Notes under the pieces: generated by a model
What the model saw: the letters and a program-made list of their open reading frames with translations, nothing else
What the model was told of the DNA's origin: nothing
Databases searched by the model: none
Shown: piece after piece, positions 33,283 to 41,939 of the stretch
How the letters are laid out: every line of letters starts with the position of its first letter
Numbering within the stretch: the first letter of the stretch is position 1
Position numbers and translations under genes: made by a program
Source: an uncultured Clostridia bacterium
GTDB lineage: Bacteria > Bacillota > Clostridia > Lachnospirales > Cellulosilyticaceae
Length of the DNA: 64,000 bases
Assembly: GCA_937921505.1 (NCBI GenBank)
Contig: CAKZUB010000044.1
Span: 1-64,000, forward strand
Direction of reading: 5' to 3'

Positions 33283-36246
33283 TTATTTTTTACCAGAACT
33301 TTTAATATTCCCGTTATCTATACCTTTTATTTCTTTATGTAAGAGTTCAATCTTATCCAAGTTCACAAATTCTTCTAGCCTAGAGTATCCCATTTCCTTT
33401 GCAAATTCGTCTAATAGCGGTATATAACCATCATAAATTAATTGACTGTACATTTCCTTATCACGTTCACTTTTAGCTCGCAGAGCACGTTCTAGAGTAT
33501 CTATCACCCTCATATTAAGCTCAGCCATAAATAATGTTTCCTGTATTAACATAGGACAGCCAATGCAACTAATACAATTACCTCTCACGCAAGCAAATTT
33601 CCCTTCTAACGTATCACTTTCATTTTCACCCAAAATATCAGCTGAAAGCATTGCTCTTAGTAAACATTTCGTATGTTTAGACTCTCCAGAATTTGTCCCA
33701 TATGCAATTTGATTAAGTACCTTTATTGCATCTTTAGTATTTGTTACTGCTTTGGTAATGAAAGTATTAACAAATTCCTTTCTCGTTTGAATAGATTTGC
33801 ATGCTTTTTCAATATCACTATTCTTAGTACCTAATTCGGCCATTAAACTTGTTTGTTCTTTAAAATCCAGAAGTTCAAATTTCGGATCAATCATTGATAA
33901 TAATTGATGTTTTGCAAATCCAAATGTTCCCCTATCGAATAGAGTTAAGCATATATCATCAATCGTCCCATTTACATTTGGATTTAGATATTTTTGTGTT
34001 ATTGCCGCAACGAAATCCTCATTTAAAGTATGACTTCTTAATACTGAAACGATAAAATATCCTATTCCGTATTTACCTTCTTCACTTTTAGCTAAGACGT
34101 AATTTGCATACGATTTGTTTGCACGCTTATTTAAAAATTTTTGTCCATTTAATATTTTATTCAATTCTTCATTCAAAACTTTATCTTGAACAAATATTTT
34201 TTTAGCTATTTTGGGAATTACATACTTATGATTTGTTCGACCTATTCTTTCTTCATTTTGCTTACTAGCGATACGTCTGTGAGCTTCACAAAGACCCAAT
34301 AGAAAACCCAGCGTTCGAGCTTGTAGCATTCCAAATTCAAATACTAGTGGTCTATCATTTTTGGATGCCTCAACTCCTAACGCTTGAATTTTAAGCTGCA
34401 TATCTCGACACATTACGATACCCATGTTTTCAGTGAATTTATTTCCTTGTTGTAGCCAACTAATAAAATCTTCCCCCGTAGAGAAACCTAGTATTTCTAA
34501 GTATGGGTAAGGCATATCTATCACATCGCTTCGTCTCCACAGAGCAACGTAATGCATTGCAATATATAAACAAGATGCAGCACTGTTTCTATTGTTAATA
34601 ATTCGCTCTAGATATTCATTTTCAAAAATCTTGTTATATACAAAATTCCATAAGTGTAAATATTCCACCTGTGTATATGGGACATCTTTTTTAGAATTAT
34701 CTTTTTTAGGAGCCTCTTTTTTCTCGTCTTCTGAATTGTTATTTAGGGCATTCTCATAATTAATTGTATATATTTTCTTTTTATGAAGATAATTCAGGAA
34801 GCCTACAAATTCATTCAGTGTATATTTATTTATAGACGCGTCATTCCCCATTGCTTGGATATATAGATTGACCTGCTCCTTATCCACTTCTATAAGTTCC
34901 TTCAATAAACGAGTTGCCAAAAACTTATATATCTGGCACAATGCGATTCTAGCATCAGCTGGAGATTTACGTCTCTTATTTAGTCTTTTCATAGCATAAG
35001 TATCAAGTGCTTTGATTGTATTAGTAATATTAGCTTGCGGTATACATTCTTCCTTGTATTTTTCATAAGCTTCATACGGTGTCAGTTGCTTGTTATCATT
35101 CTCACACAACTCAAAAATCTGTTCTAAGTCATTCTTCTTTACAAAAGAATAATTACTAACTGGATTTTTTATTAGCTTGTTATTCTTTTTCAAAAGAGTT
35201 CTCAACCTTTTTATACCAATCTCATATTTAACATGCGTCTCCTTAGCAACATCTTGAACCATTATTGTATCTTCAAACAATTCAAGGTGTGCATCCACCA
35301 CAGACTTAGGAAACAATCTAGTTTTACCAACATCAATTCCCTCAAATACTGTTTGCATTTTAGGCGTAATCGTACTAATACTTCGCTCAATTTTCTCCGA
35401 AATTTCCGTCAGAGTATAGTAATCGTCTTTATTTATTGGCGGAAGAGAGTCTTTAATACTTGATATATTTGCATCTATAACCTCTTTAGGATATAGCCAA
35501 CGTATTGCATTTTTCCCATACTGTATGGCTGAATATTTCTCACGTTCACTTAGACGCATATATTCGATACCATACTTATCCTGCATCTGTATAATATCAT
35601 AATACTTATGCCTACTTGATTTTTCATACTCCTCATCTACTATATCTTTGGGACAACATATTTTCCCCAATATTTTCTCAGTCTTTAGCTTTTCTCGATA
35701 GTGGTTAAGAAATGTTCTTTCTGTAATTCCAAATATTTCAATAACCTCTTTCATAGTATAGTAGTTGTTCATGCTATTATTCTTCACAGTATGAACCGAT
35801 TCTTTCTTTATGTAAACTCTCCCGAAAAAGTTTATCCTATCTTCTTCACCAAATTTAAATCTTATATTTCTTGCTGTACATTCTAATAATTTAGCGGTTT
35901 CTTCAATGGTGTAGCACTCATCTTTTTTCTTGGCTATATCATTAATAATTAGTTTGGGTATATACAGTTTCTTTCCCACCCTCATCCAATTATCATGAAC
36001 TAAATAATTTTTCATTGTATTAGGAACTGTTTTTAGAATGTCAGATGCCTCATTTGTAGTATAATACTCCTGTTTTAATTTCTTTAAAAATTCTACACCT
36101 TCCTTATGCCAATACCATTTATCGTTATACTTTACACCTTTTATTTTTTCCGCAAGGTTATAATCAAAATGAACTTGGTTTAGCCCTGTTATTTCCATCA
36201 TTTCCTTAGTAGAGTAGTAGAGGCTTAAGTCAAAATCATTGTCCAT
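33283..36246 (-). CDS. Large recombinase-operon protein with repeated HTH segments (TnpB-like position)
   Basis: 987 residues. The first ~400 contain about six excisionase-like helix-turn-helix units, each starting with a Tyr-Tyr-Thr/Tyr-Thr-x-x-Glu pattern (YYTTNEASDIL, CYTIEETAKLLE, YYTMKEVIEIFGI, YYTLTEISEKIE and others). Then comes a coiled, lysine-rich linker and a ~450-residue region with ALWRRSDVIDMP, which recalls the first Arg motif of tyrosine recombinases; I cannot find a clear HxxR-Tyr end. A Cys cluster (CVRGNCISCIGC) near residue 890 suggests a zinc knuckle. It lies between two true recombinases. Its start has AGAAGGAG. Confidence 0.6.
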   Translation of the reverse strand: MDNDFDLSLYYSTKEMMEITGLNQVHFDYNLAEKIKGVKYNDKWYWHKEGVEFLKKLKQEYYTTNEASDILKTVPNTMKNYLVHDNWMRVGKKLYIPKLIINDIAKKKDECYTIEETAKLLECTARNIRFKFGEEDRINFFGRVYIKKESVHTVKNNSMNNYYTMKEVIEIFGITERTFLNHYREKLKTEKILGKICCPKDIVDEEYEKSSRHKYYDIIQMQDKYGIEYMRLSEREKYSAIQYGKNAIRWLYPKEVIDANISSIKDSLPPINKDDYYTLTEISEKIERSISTITPKMQTVFEGIDVGKTRLFPKSVVDAHLELFEDTIMVQDVAKETHVKYEIGIKRLRTLLKKNNKLIKNPVSNYSFVKKNDLEQIFELCENDNKQLTPYEAYEKYKEECIPQANITNTIKALDTYAMKRLNKRRKSPADARIALCQIYKFLATRLLKELIEVDKEQVNLYIQAMGNDASINKYTLNEFVGFLNYLHKKKIYTINYENALNNNSEDEKKEAPKKDNSKKDVPYTQVEYLHLWNFVYNKIFENEYLERIINNRNSAASCLYIAMHYVALWRRSDVIDMPYPYLEILGFSTGEDFISWLQQGNKFTENMGIVMCRDMQLKIQALGVEASKNDRPLVFEFGMLQARTLGFLLGLCEAHRRIASKQNEERIGRTNHKYVIPKIAKKIFVQDKVLNEELNKILNGQKFLNKRANKSYANYVLAKSEEGKYGIGYFIVSVLRSHTLNEDFVAAITQKYLNPNVNGTIDDICLTLFDRGTFGFAKHQLLSMIDPKFELLDFKEQTSLMAELGTKNSDIEKACKSIQTRKEFVNTFITKAVTNTKDAIKVLNQIAYGTNSGESKHTKCLLRAMLSADILGENESDTLEGKFACVRGNCISCIGCPMLIQETLFMAELNMRVIDTLERALRAKSERDKEMYSQLIYDGYIPLLDEFAKEMGYSRLEEFVNLDKIELLHKEIKGIDNGNIKSSGKK

Positions 36247-36258
36247 TTTCTTCTCCTT

Positions 36259-37584
36259 CTATAGTTGTCCCGTTAGTTGTTTATAACTGTCCCCAAAACT
36301 ATCCTGTACATTTTGTATGAATTCTCTTATCTTTGGATTTCTCTCCAAATATCTCATTGCCGCTGTAAGTGTTCTATCCCCTCGATAATAAGCCAACAAA
36401 TGAGGTGTTGTGACATATAAACCTATTTGATTTGTATAGAAATATCGCAACGAATGTGTAAGCAGTGGTGCGTCTTTCAGTAAACCTAAAGCTTCAGCCG
36501 CTAATTTGTTGTGTTTAGATAAGTTAGACATTCTCGTATATAATAGATTAGCTACCTTATCAAAGCGTTTTAGGTATGATGCAGTTAACAGTGCTGCTCC
36601 ATCCCGATTTATAAATAAAGCATTATATTTGTTGTTAATCCCTTTCGCTTTGAGCATTTTTGTATGTTCGTAATAACTATGCCTTATGATTGGTAAAAAA
36701 GGCTCAAATACAGGTTGCTTTCTATGGATTTTTATACCACCAGCTCTTTTTCCATCACTTCTTAAAACATATTCTTGCTCAAGGTTTATATATGCACTAA
36801 GATTACTTGCCGGACCGTCATGTAAAGCTAGTTCCTCCAAAAGTGTTTTATCTGTAATGAAGTCCCAAGAATTGCATGTCCATACAAACCTATGCTCTGC
36901 CATTTGGCAAATCTCACCAACTCTCATTCCAACAAATGCTTGAAGTGAAATTCCAAGTGCTATCATAGGATCATGCTCCAAAGCAACGTCTATAAACTGA
37001 GCAACAAGATATGGCGATAAATTTTTCAATTTCTTACGTGATTCTTTTTTGTCTTTAATTACCTCAAAGATAGTTTTGTTCCCGCCAAATCTGCTTCTTT
37101 CAAAGTGTTTCATCTTAATACCATGCTTTCTACCATAACAAAGCCATTTTATAAACTTTGTTAATGCGAATTCACACTTTTCAATAGTATCAGGTGACCT
37201 TCTCTCTGGTTTGCCATCTACCTTTCTCGACTCATCAAACTCTCCAGCAGCATACTCTGTAACAAATTTATTAGCTAGTTCCCATGTTAATTCACTAATG
37301 TCATTAATTCTGTCAAGACTGTCTATTAGAATATAATTTAAGAACGGAACAATTATTCTAGCGTAAGTCTTCTGTTTGGTTTCAATGCTTAAGTTAAGAA
37401 TATCCTTACTCATAAAGAATGCTGTGAATGAAGTGTCCTCAACTTCGAACGCTCTTCCTTTTAATAAAATAAACATATATGAGATCATATGCTTTCCATT
37501 TTCATATGATAATTCTTTTGCAACATATCGTTTTCGTTCTACTGATCTTAAATTAACTTTTGACCTCTTTTGTTGTTGTTTCAC
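36259..37584 (-). CDS. Tyrosine recombinase (first, 441 aa)
   Basis: First gene of the recombinase operon, 12 bases before the next gene. The catalytic motifs are Arg221 (FVGMRVGEICQM), His377-x-x-Arg380 (LTHSLRYFYTNQ) and Tyr412 (TAAMRYLE), with YYRGDR in place of the usual LGH. N-terminal residues ~30-160 form the core-binding domain. It corresponds in position and size to TnpA of Tn554. It should cut and join the ends at 26010 and 37778. Confidence 0.88.
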   Translation of the reverse strand: MKQQQKRSKVNLRSVERKRYVAKELSYENGKHMISYMFILLKGRAFEVEDTSFTAFFMSKDILNLSIETKQKTYARIIVPFLNYILIDSLDRINDISELTWELANKFVTEYAAGEFDESRKVDGKPERRSPDTIEKCEFALTKFIKWLCYGRKHGIKMKHFERSRFGGNKTIFEVIKDKKESRKKLKNLSPYLVAQFIDVALEHDPMIALGISLQAFVGMRVGEICQMAEHRFVWTCNSWDFITDKTLLEELALHDGPASNLSAYINLEQEYVLRSDGKRAGGIKIHRKQPVFEPFLPIIRHSYYEHTKMLKAKGINNKYNALFINRDGAALLTASYLKRFDKVANLLYTRMSNLSKHNKLAAEALGLLKDAPLLTHSLRYFYTNQIGLYVTTPHLLAYYRGDRTLTAAMRYLERNPKIREFIQNVQDSFGDSYKQLTGQL

Positions 37585-37605
37585 GACATTAAATCTCCTT
37601 ATATT

Positions 37606-37703
37606 TATTTTGTTTAATATCTGTAGATAGTTACATTTGGATAGTGTTTTATATTGTTTAGTATGACACTATTTCTTTTAATTATCATTAATTAAACAAA
37701 ATA
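37606..37703. repeat. Nested inverted repeats upstream of the recombinase operon
   Basis: TATTTTGTTTAAT (37606-37618) and ATTAAACAAAATA (37691-37703) are perfect 13-bp arms. Inside them ATAGTGT (37641-37647) and ACACTAT (37666-37672) form a second pair. They lie between the right element end (37778) and the first recombinase start, the place expected for recombinase arm sites or an autoregulatory operator. Confidence 0.6.
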
Positions 37704-37778
37704 TTTAATCTCCTTGATATTCAATGTCTATTATAATATAAAATCATTTTGTTTACAATCTAAATACTTTGTATATAG

Positions 37779-38207
37779 CTGTGAAACGCAGTGTGCCTCA
37801 TCTACTGCTACAAGACTTATGGGGAGTATCTCCATAAGTTCCATAAAGCTATCTGTTTCTAATCTCTCTGGCGCAATATAAAGTATTTTATAAGCTCCTT
37901 GCTTGGCATTAAAAATAATCTCTCTAAACTCTGTAGCACTTAGCGTACTATTAATGAGCTCTGCTTTAATCCCATATTCCTTAAGTGTATCTACTTGATC
38001 TTTCATAAGGGAAATAAGCGGAGAAATAACTATTGTAATCCCTTCTAATAAGAGTGCTGGAATCTGATAACATAGAGATTTCCCTCCTCCAGTAGGCAAG
38101 ATCCCGACTACGTCTTTTCCTGCTATAACAGCATCTATAAGTTCTTGTTGGCCTGTTCTAAAAGAACTATAACCATAATATTTTTTTAAGATAGTTAATG
38201 CATTCAT
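37779..38207 (-). pseudogene. recQ: RecQ helicase, N-terminal part (split by the element)
   Basis: 143 residues of authentic RecQ: LKKYYGYSSFRTGQQELIDAV, Walker A GILPTGGGKSLCYQIP, VISPLISLMKDQV, YIAPERLE and Walker B/motif II VAVDEAHCVSQ. After the CAG at 37779-37781 the frame runs into the element and stops at 37731, adding 15 unrelated residues. The rest lies at 24279-26009. Neither half should be a functional helicase. Confidence 0.92.
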
Positions 38208-38473
38208 TGTTTTACCTCATTTGTCCATTTTATATTTCTCTTAATATTAACACGAATAAAGGTTTTTAAATAGAGGTATATGGGTAACCCCTTTGAGCGC
38301 TTACACAAACAGCTAGTAATAATCAGATTTCACTTCATAAGGTATCTCTTGGTAATTATTCTTTATGTGTTGCATTATGCATCACAATACTATACAATAA
38401 CCTTGTAACACATTCTTAATATTTATGTAATAAATTAAACAATTACGTAACAACTACAAGGAGGATAACTACC

Positions 38474-39004
38474 ATGAAAATAAATACACATTTAGATAAA
38501 CTTATTTTATCACTAATCGCTTTATTTGCAGTTGTCGCCAGTTCATCTAGTTTATATGCAGCTTCTATGCCTGTTAGTACACGTACAACCACAACTCAGA
38601 CATCCCCCGTATCAACAAGTACTTCTGTAACAGCTTATGAAAACAAGGTGCTTCAACTAGTTAATGTCGAGCGACAAAAAGCTGGCCTTTCAGCATTAAA
38701 AATGGATGAATCTATTAGAAATGTAGCCCGCATGAAATCTCAAGATATGCAAACTAAGAAATATTTTTCTCATACTAGCCCAACTTACGGGTCACCATTT
38801 GATATGCTGAAAAGATTCGGCATCACTTACAAAACAGCGGGTGAAAATATTGCTATGGGACAGAAAACTCCCGAAGCAGTTGTTAAAGCTTGGATGAATA
38901 GTCCAGGTCATAGAGCTAATATCTTAAAGCCAGCTTTTACACATATTGGTGTAGGCTATGTAGCAAATGGCAGTTACTGGACACAAATGTTTATTGGAAA
39001 ATAA
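38474..39004 (+). CDS. Secreted CAP-domain (SCP/PR1-like) protein
   Basis: 176 residues. A signal peptide (LILSLIALFAVVASSSSLYAAS) and a Thr/Ser-rich linker (~30-55) lead to a bacterial CAP domain (YkwD-like): LQLVNVERQKAGL, FSHTSPTYGSPF, AGENIAMGQ, AWMNSPGHRANILKPAFTHIGVG. Residues ~58-176 include the paired His residues (FSH, GHR). Function in Firmicutes is unknown. The ribosome site is AAGGAGG. A terminator follows. Confidence 0.9.
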   Translation: MKINTHLDKLILSLIALFAVVASSSSLYAASMPVSTRTTTTQTSPVSTSTSVTAYENKVLQLVNVERQKAGLSALKMDESIRNVARMKSQDMQTKKYFSHTSPTYGSPFDMLKRFGITYKTAGENIAMGQKTPEAVVKAWMNSPGHRANILKPAFTHIGVGYVANGSYWTQMFIGK

Positions 39005-39012
39005 TTATTCTC

Positions 39013-39048
39013 AAAAAGGCTGTCTCTCTTGGAGAAACAGCCTTTTTT
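39013..39048. terminator. Intrinsic terminator
   Basis: AAAAAGGCTGT (39013-39023) pairs with ACAGCCTTTTTT (39037-39048), between the convergent CAP gene and the small gene at 39062. Confidence 0.85.
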
Positions 39049-39061
39049 GATTATTAAGCTT

Positions 39062-39178
39062 TTACTTATTTTTGCCAGATGACTTTCCAACCGAATCTGT
39101 AGCTGCCGAGATTGTGCTAGGCTCATTTGCTGATATTTTTTTCTTTTTTGGTGGTTTATTAGGGTTTTTATCTCCCAT
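39062..39178 (-). CDS. Small lysine-rich protein, 38 aa
   Basis: Starts MGDKNPNKPPKKKK, followed by a Ser/Thr/Ala-rich tail (ISANEPSTISAATDS). Very short basic proteins with a start like this occur in Clostridia genomes; none has an assigned function known to me. AAAGGGA lies 11 bases upstream. Supported by codon content and terminator position. Confidence 0.6.
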   Translation of the reverse strand: MGDKNPNKPPKKKKISANEPSTISAATDSVGKSSGKNK

Positions 39179-39359
39179 TCTAACTTATCCCTTTCTTCTT
39201 AGTATATAAAAAGTACCGTTAAGCACCTTTTTCACAGTATATGATCTAATGATTCATCTATAAAAGAGACGCTTTGACTCAAAAATGTGGCTTTTTTATA
39301 GCTCTACCCTATTGCGCACTACTTCACTCTTTACAAAAAAGCATAACTCTTTTATACTC

Positions 39360-39375
39360 TTTGTATCGTAACAAT
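39360..39375. promoter_or_regulatory. Candidate PdxR/MocR operator in its own promoter
   Basis: TTTGTATCGTAACAAT, matching the two 16-bp sites upstream of pyridoxal kinase at 13 of 16 and 14 of 16 positions. It lies ~115 bases upstream of the MocR-type start. Confidence 0.6.
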
Positions 39376-39490
39376 TCTATATTGATTATAGCCAGCAATA
39401 ATACTTTTCATTCACCTATAAGTACTATTTCTTTCAATAAAATACCTTGTTTTTTAGCTCATCTTTATTTTTACTAAGGAGAATAACTCT

Positions 39491-40906
39491 ATGAAAATTA
39501 CACCGCTGCAATTTGATCATACAAGTACAGAACCTCTTTATGCCCAGCTTTTTCATTATCTTAAAGAGCTTATTGTTACAAATAAACTTCCTTTTGGTGA
39601 AAAATTGCCTCCTATTAGAACCTTTTCAAAGGAACTTGGGGTAAATAATATCACTGTCATCAATGCTTATAAGCAATTAGAGGTAGCAGGTTATGTGACG
39701 CCCAAACAAGGCAGCGGCTTTTATATTTCTAAGAAGGCAGCTCTTAAAATGCCTCCCTTACCGACAAGTCTAACAGATGAGAGCAAGCAGCTCATTGACC
39801 TCTCTAGCGCCTCACCTGACCCTAGTATTTTTCCTACTGAAACATTTAAGCAATACTTAGTAGAGGTGATCGACAGAGATAAAGGCTTTGCTTTTGGTTA
39901 TCAGGAAAGTAACGGTTTTGCTCCTCTTCGGGATGTGCTAGCTGAATTTTTACAAGGCACGTATGGTATAACGACTTCCTCAGAGCTCCTTCAGATTGTA
40001 TCAGGTGCCCAGCAAGGGATTGATGTTATTGCTAAGAGCTTACTTCATGCTGGCGATACCGTCATTACAGAAAACCCAACTTATAACGGCGCACTAGAAG
40101 TTTTTAAGTCGAGAGGCTGCCGCATTGTCCCTGTAATGCTTAATAAAGAAGGTATTAATCTTATTGAGCTTGAAAAGAAGGTTAAAGTCTGTAAACCTAA
40201 GATGGTTTATATGATGTCTAAGTATCAAAACCCAACTACAATCTGCTATAGTCGGGAAACTCTTCTAGGCCTTCTTGATTTAGCTCGTAAATATAACTTT
40301 TTTATCCTAGAAGAAGATTCCATGTACGAACTTTGTTATGGCACACAAAATACACCAAGTCTTAAAGCACTTGACCAAGACGATAGAGTGATTTATCTCA
40401 AAAGTTTTTCTAAACTTTTGATGCCAGGCCTTCGCATGGGATTTTTAATTATCCCCAAAGTACTTCTAGCTGACTTTACTAAGACTAAGGAGACAACCGA
40501 TATCTCCTCCTCCGGGCTTATGCAAAGGGCCCTAGAGCTTTACTTTTCAAAGGGTAAATGGCATGAACATATTCACTATATGCAAGAAATCTATAGAGGC
40601 AAATACGAATACATGCTCAGTAAACTTGAGCCGCTTACAGTCTATGGCATTCAGTTTGAAAAACCAGGGGGCGGGCTTTGTTTCTGGCTGAAATTACCCT
40701 CTGCTATGTCCTCTGAAGCTTTGTATAAAGCTTGTTATCATGCTGGTGTCCTTATTATGCCTTCTCCTATCTTTTTTTCACATTTAGATCACCTAAAAGA
40801 CAGATATGTTCGTATGAGCTTTGCAGCATGCAGCATCGATGATATCCAAAAAGGCATGATTATTTTAGAAAACTGTCTAAAAGACCTATCTAAATTTCCT
40901 CTTTAA
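39491..40906 (+). CDS. MocR/PdxR-type regulator (GntR HTH fused to aminotransferase fold)
   Basis: 471 residues. An N-terminal GntR winged helix (PLYAQLFHYLKELIVTNKLPFGEKLPPIRTFSKELGVNNITVINAYKQL, residues ~15-75) is followed by a class-I aminotransferase domain (~95-465) with a Lys for pyridoxal phosphate in YLKSFSKLLMPGLRMG. In PdxR proteins this domain senses pyridoxal phosphate and controls B6 synthesis or salvage. Its promoter and that of the pyridoxal kinase operon share a 16-bp palindrome. Confidence 0.9.
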   Translation: MKITPLQFDHTSTEPLYAQLFHYLKELIVTNKLPFGEKLPPIRTFSKELGVNNITVINAYKQLEVAGYVTPKQGSGFYISKKAALKMPPLPTSLTDESKQLIDLSSASPDPSIFPTETFKQYLVEVIDRDKGFAFGYQESNGFAPLRDVLAEFLQGTYGITTSSELLQIVSGAQQGIDVIAKSLLHAGDTVITENPTYNGALEVFKSRGCRIVPVMLNKEGINLIELEKKVKVCKPKMVYMMSKYQNPTTICYSRETLLGLLDLARKYNFFILEEDSMYELCYGTQNTPSLKALDQDDRVIYLKSFSKLLMPGLRMGFLIIPKVLLADFTKTKETTDISSSGLMQRALELYFSKGKWHEHIHYMQEIYRGKYEYMLSKLEPLTVYGIQFEKPGGGLCFWLKLPSAMSSEALYKACYHAGVLIMPSPIFFSHLDHLKDRYVRMSFAACSIDDIQKGMIILENCLKDLSKFPL

Positions 40907-40929
40907 AGGATTTTAGATAGGTCTTTTTT
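40880..40929. terminator. Terminator after the MocR-type gene
   Basis: AAGACCTATCTAAA pairs with TTTTAGATAGGTCTT and is followed by TTTTT; it overlaps the last codons of the gene. Confidence 0.8.
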
Positions 40930-40941
40930 AATACTTCTACG

Positions 40942-41799
40942 TTAATATAAACTTTTCTTGAGAGCAGAACTTCGAAATGCTGAAGGACTTATTCCAAACT
41001 TTTCTTTAAAAAGATGATTAAAATGACTGAGATTATTAAAACCAGCCTCTATTGATATTAAGATAATAGGCATATCAGTATTTATAATAAGATTGGCGGC
41101 ATAATTGAGACGTAGATCGTTGACAAAGCTTGTAGGTGTTTGTCTCAGATACTTTTTCATCTCCCTGCAAATATGCTCATGGGTTTTCCCCGAAAGCTCC
41201 ACTAAAGAAACTATACCTCGTGTAAAATGTTCACCTTTTTGCATTTCAGAGCATAATGCCAAAAGCCACATTGGCATTGGCTCATTAGTTTCTAGTCTTT
41301 TTGGAAGCATATACCGGGTAAAGAGTTCTGCTAGCAATGTTCTAAGTTCTGATCTCTTAGCTGCTTTATCCGATAATGCAATCAGATTTAACGATTCCAG
41401 CTTCTGCTTTAGTATTTCCTTATCGGCTTTAGACAGAAAGACTGTCGGAGGAGCCTGAGCCTTCAGATAGAGTTCCGATGGAAAGCTTTCTCCTAAATAG
41501 TCAAAAAGACTGGTAACAATCCGCTTAGGAAAAGCAAGATTGATGAAGCTGCAATTGAAGTCTTCTACTGGTAAGTAATAGTGTTTATCATCTGGTCTTA
41601 TAAAGACTAAGGCCCCTTCACCAAGCATCTGTTCTTCCAAATTTACATGATGTATGGTTTTCCCAGAAGTAACAAGAAAAAATTCAGAAAAATCATGACA
41701 GTGTGGACCTATTGTATCCTTTAATGAAGTGTAAAAAGCATAGTTTGCCTCTGTCTCTTTATCCATAATATCTTTTTCTAAAAGCTTAAGCGTACACAT
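40942..41799 (-). CDS. AraC-family regulator, divergent from the glycyl radical enzyme
   Basis: 285 residues from the ATG at 41799 (AAGGAG upstream). The N-terminal half is a cupin-like sensor (CHDFSEFFLVTSGKTIHHVNLEEQ, FIRPDDKHYYLP). The C-terminal ~100 residues are the AraC DNA-binding domain (EHICREMKKYLRQTPTSFVNDLRL; INTDMPIILISIEAGFNNLSHFNHLFKEKFGISP). It is divergently transcribed from the glycyl radical enzyme operon, so it is probably the activator of that operon. Confidence 0.9.
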   Translation of the reverse strand: MCTLKLLEKDIMDKETEANYAFYTSLKDTIGPHCHDFSEFFLVTSGKTIHHVNLEEQMLGEGALVFIRPDDKHYYLPVEDFNCSFINLAFPKRIVTSLFDYLGESFPSELYLKAQAPPTVFLSKADKEILKQKLESLNLIALSDKAAKRSELRTLLAELFTRYMLPKRLETNEPMPMWLLALCSEMQKGEHFTRGIVSLVELSGKTHEHICREMKKYLRQTPTSFVNDLRLNYAANLIINTDMPIILISIEAGFNNLSHFNHLFKEKFGISPSAFRSSALKKSLY

Positions 41800-41939
41800 A
41801 ATGACTCCTTCTTTGGTTATATAAGGATCTATTAATATCAAAATACCACAAGTTAGTTATCAACGCAAGACAAGACTTTACGTGTGATAAACATTACTAT
41901 TATAGTATAAAATATTATTATTTAGAAAGGGATGTAACT

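Larger units (their letters stand above)
26010..37778 (-). mobile_element. Multi-recombinase integrative element inserted in recQ
   Basis: The element separates the CAG (Gln) and TGG (Trp) codons of recQ. Removing bases 26010-37778 restores the frame DEAHCVSQ-WGHDFRP. The ends are CTATACAAGG (left, inward) and CTATATACAAAG (right, inward), short inverted repeats, with no duplicated target bases. It holds, on the minus strand, three or four tyrosine-recombinase-like genes, DNA-binding accessory genes and a PLD plus DUF4062 cargo pair. No transposase of DDE type, no relaxase or phage structural gene is present. Organisation resembles Tn554 (TnpA, TnpB, TnpC; no target duplication), but protein sizes differ. 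Confidence 0.85.

Noticed and set aside
26010-37778. Prophage or integrative conjugative element
   Set aside because: No capsid, terminase, relaxase or type IV coupling gene is present; only recombinases, DNA-binding genes and two cargo genes are seen.
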